From Luteimonas galliterrae (GTDB taxonomy: Bacteria; Pseudomonadota; Gammaproteobacteria; Xanthomonadales; Xanthomonadaceae), in assembly GCF_023374055.1 (NCBI RefSeq), contig NZ_JAMBEP010000001.1, positions 1,798,001 to 1,862,000 of the forward strand: 64,000 bases of DNA, written 5' to 3'. This document shows positions 63,958-64,000 of the stretch, piece by piece. Below the pieces are notes generated by a model. It was not told the origin of the DNA. It searched no databases and saw only the letters and a program-made list of their open reading frames with translations. The stretch's first letter is position 1. Every line of letters begins with the position of its first letter. Both the position numbers and the translations under genes were made by a program.

Positions 63958-64000
63958 ATGGCCGACAAGAAACCCTTCCTGCTGCCGGATCTCGGCGAAG
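63958..64000 (+). CDS. 2-oxoacid dehydrogenase E2 component, 3' partial
   Basis: Only 14 codons are in the window: MADKKPFLLPDLGE. The PDLGE phrase starts the lipoyl domain of dihydrolipoamide acyltransferases. GAGG six bases upstream supports the ATG at 63958. Position after E1 alpha and beta fits E2. Confidence 0.8.
   Translation, partial: MADKKPFLLPDLGE

Overview
The window is a high-GC gammaproteobacterial chromosome segment. The best fit is the Lysobacter/Xanthomonas group (Lysobacteraceae). A Clp-type Crp regulator sits divergently from speD, close to coq7, rplM-rpsI and a split trp operon. There is also a PilU-type ATPase, a homogentisate pathway, the kynurenine-pathway enzyme KynA, and many intergenic inverted repeats of the sort common in this family. 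The assignment rests on gene content and repeat style, not on a database search.

Bases 1-16156 form a surface-polysaccharide region. Five plus-strand genes (three methyltransferases, a flippase-like membrane protein and a GT2 glycosyltransferase) converge on a minus-strand series: a polytopic membrane glycosyltransferase, a tandem-domain GT4 enzyme, GDP-mannose 4,6-dehydratase, a GDP-6-deoxy-mannose reductase-like enzyme, a methyltransferase with a coiled-coil-like duplicated segment, another GT4 enzyme, Wzt and Wzm. This is the layout of an ABC-transporter-dependent O-antigen, probably containing D-rhamnose, whose end may be capped by methylation and recognised by the Wzt C-terminal domain. 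Two transsulfuration enzymes (cystathionine gamma-synthase/lyase type and cystathionine beta-synthase) lie immediately upstream on the same strand.

Bases 19034-30226 hold a small YdcH-like protein, a repeat-rich 1.3-kb gap, a DUF4398/coiled-coil pair, pilU, a maleylacetoacetate isomerase and an FAH-family hydrolase. Then come a DUF6491-DUF333 lipoprotein, a YadA-type adhesin with a collagen-like segment, an ECF sigma factor, a 2OG-Fe dioxygenase, a small secreted protein and tRNA-Gln.

Bases 30272-43470 are housekeeping: rpsI, rplM, coq7, speD, clp, a GNAT enzyme, then trpE-trpG-trpD-trpC interspersed with four small or accessory genes, a YegS-like lipid kinase, rpe, a J-domain protein and purC.

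Bases 43653-57342 carry transporters (EamA, NhaA, CaCA, POT), an Mpo1-like protein, the tyrosine catabolic genes hmgA and hppD with a divergent MarR regulator, a thioredoxin-like lipoprotein, a NUDIX hydrolase and tryptophan 2,3-dioxygenase. The window ends with a large secreted nuclease and an E1-alpha/E1-beta/SH3-like/E2 operon of a 2-oxoacid dehydrogenase complex.

The most interesting signals are: a 93-bp tandem duplication in the putative O-antigen length-ruler protein; a DUF559 gene bracketed by near-identical inverted repeats inside the hppD-hmgA locus; a palindrome placed exactly between the -35 and -10 of hppD; a Trp-rich short reading frame overlapping the trpE start; an orphan intrinsic terminator ahead of the adhesin gene; and families of hairpin repeats that have supplied coding sequence or stop codons to neighbouring genes.
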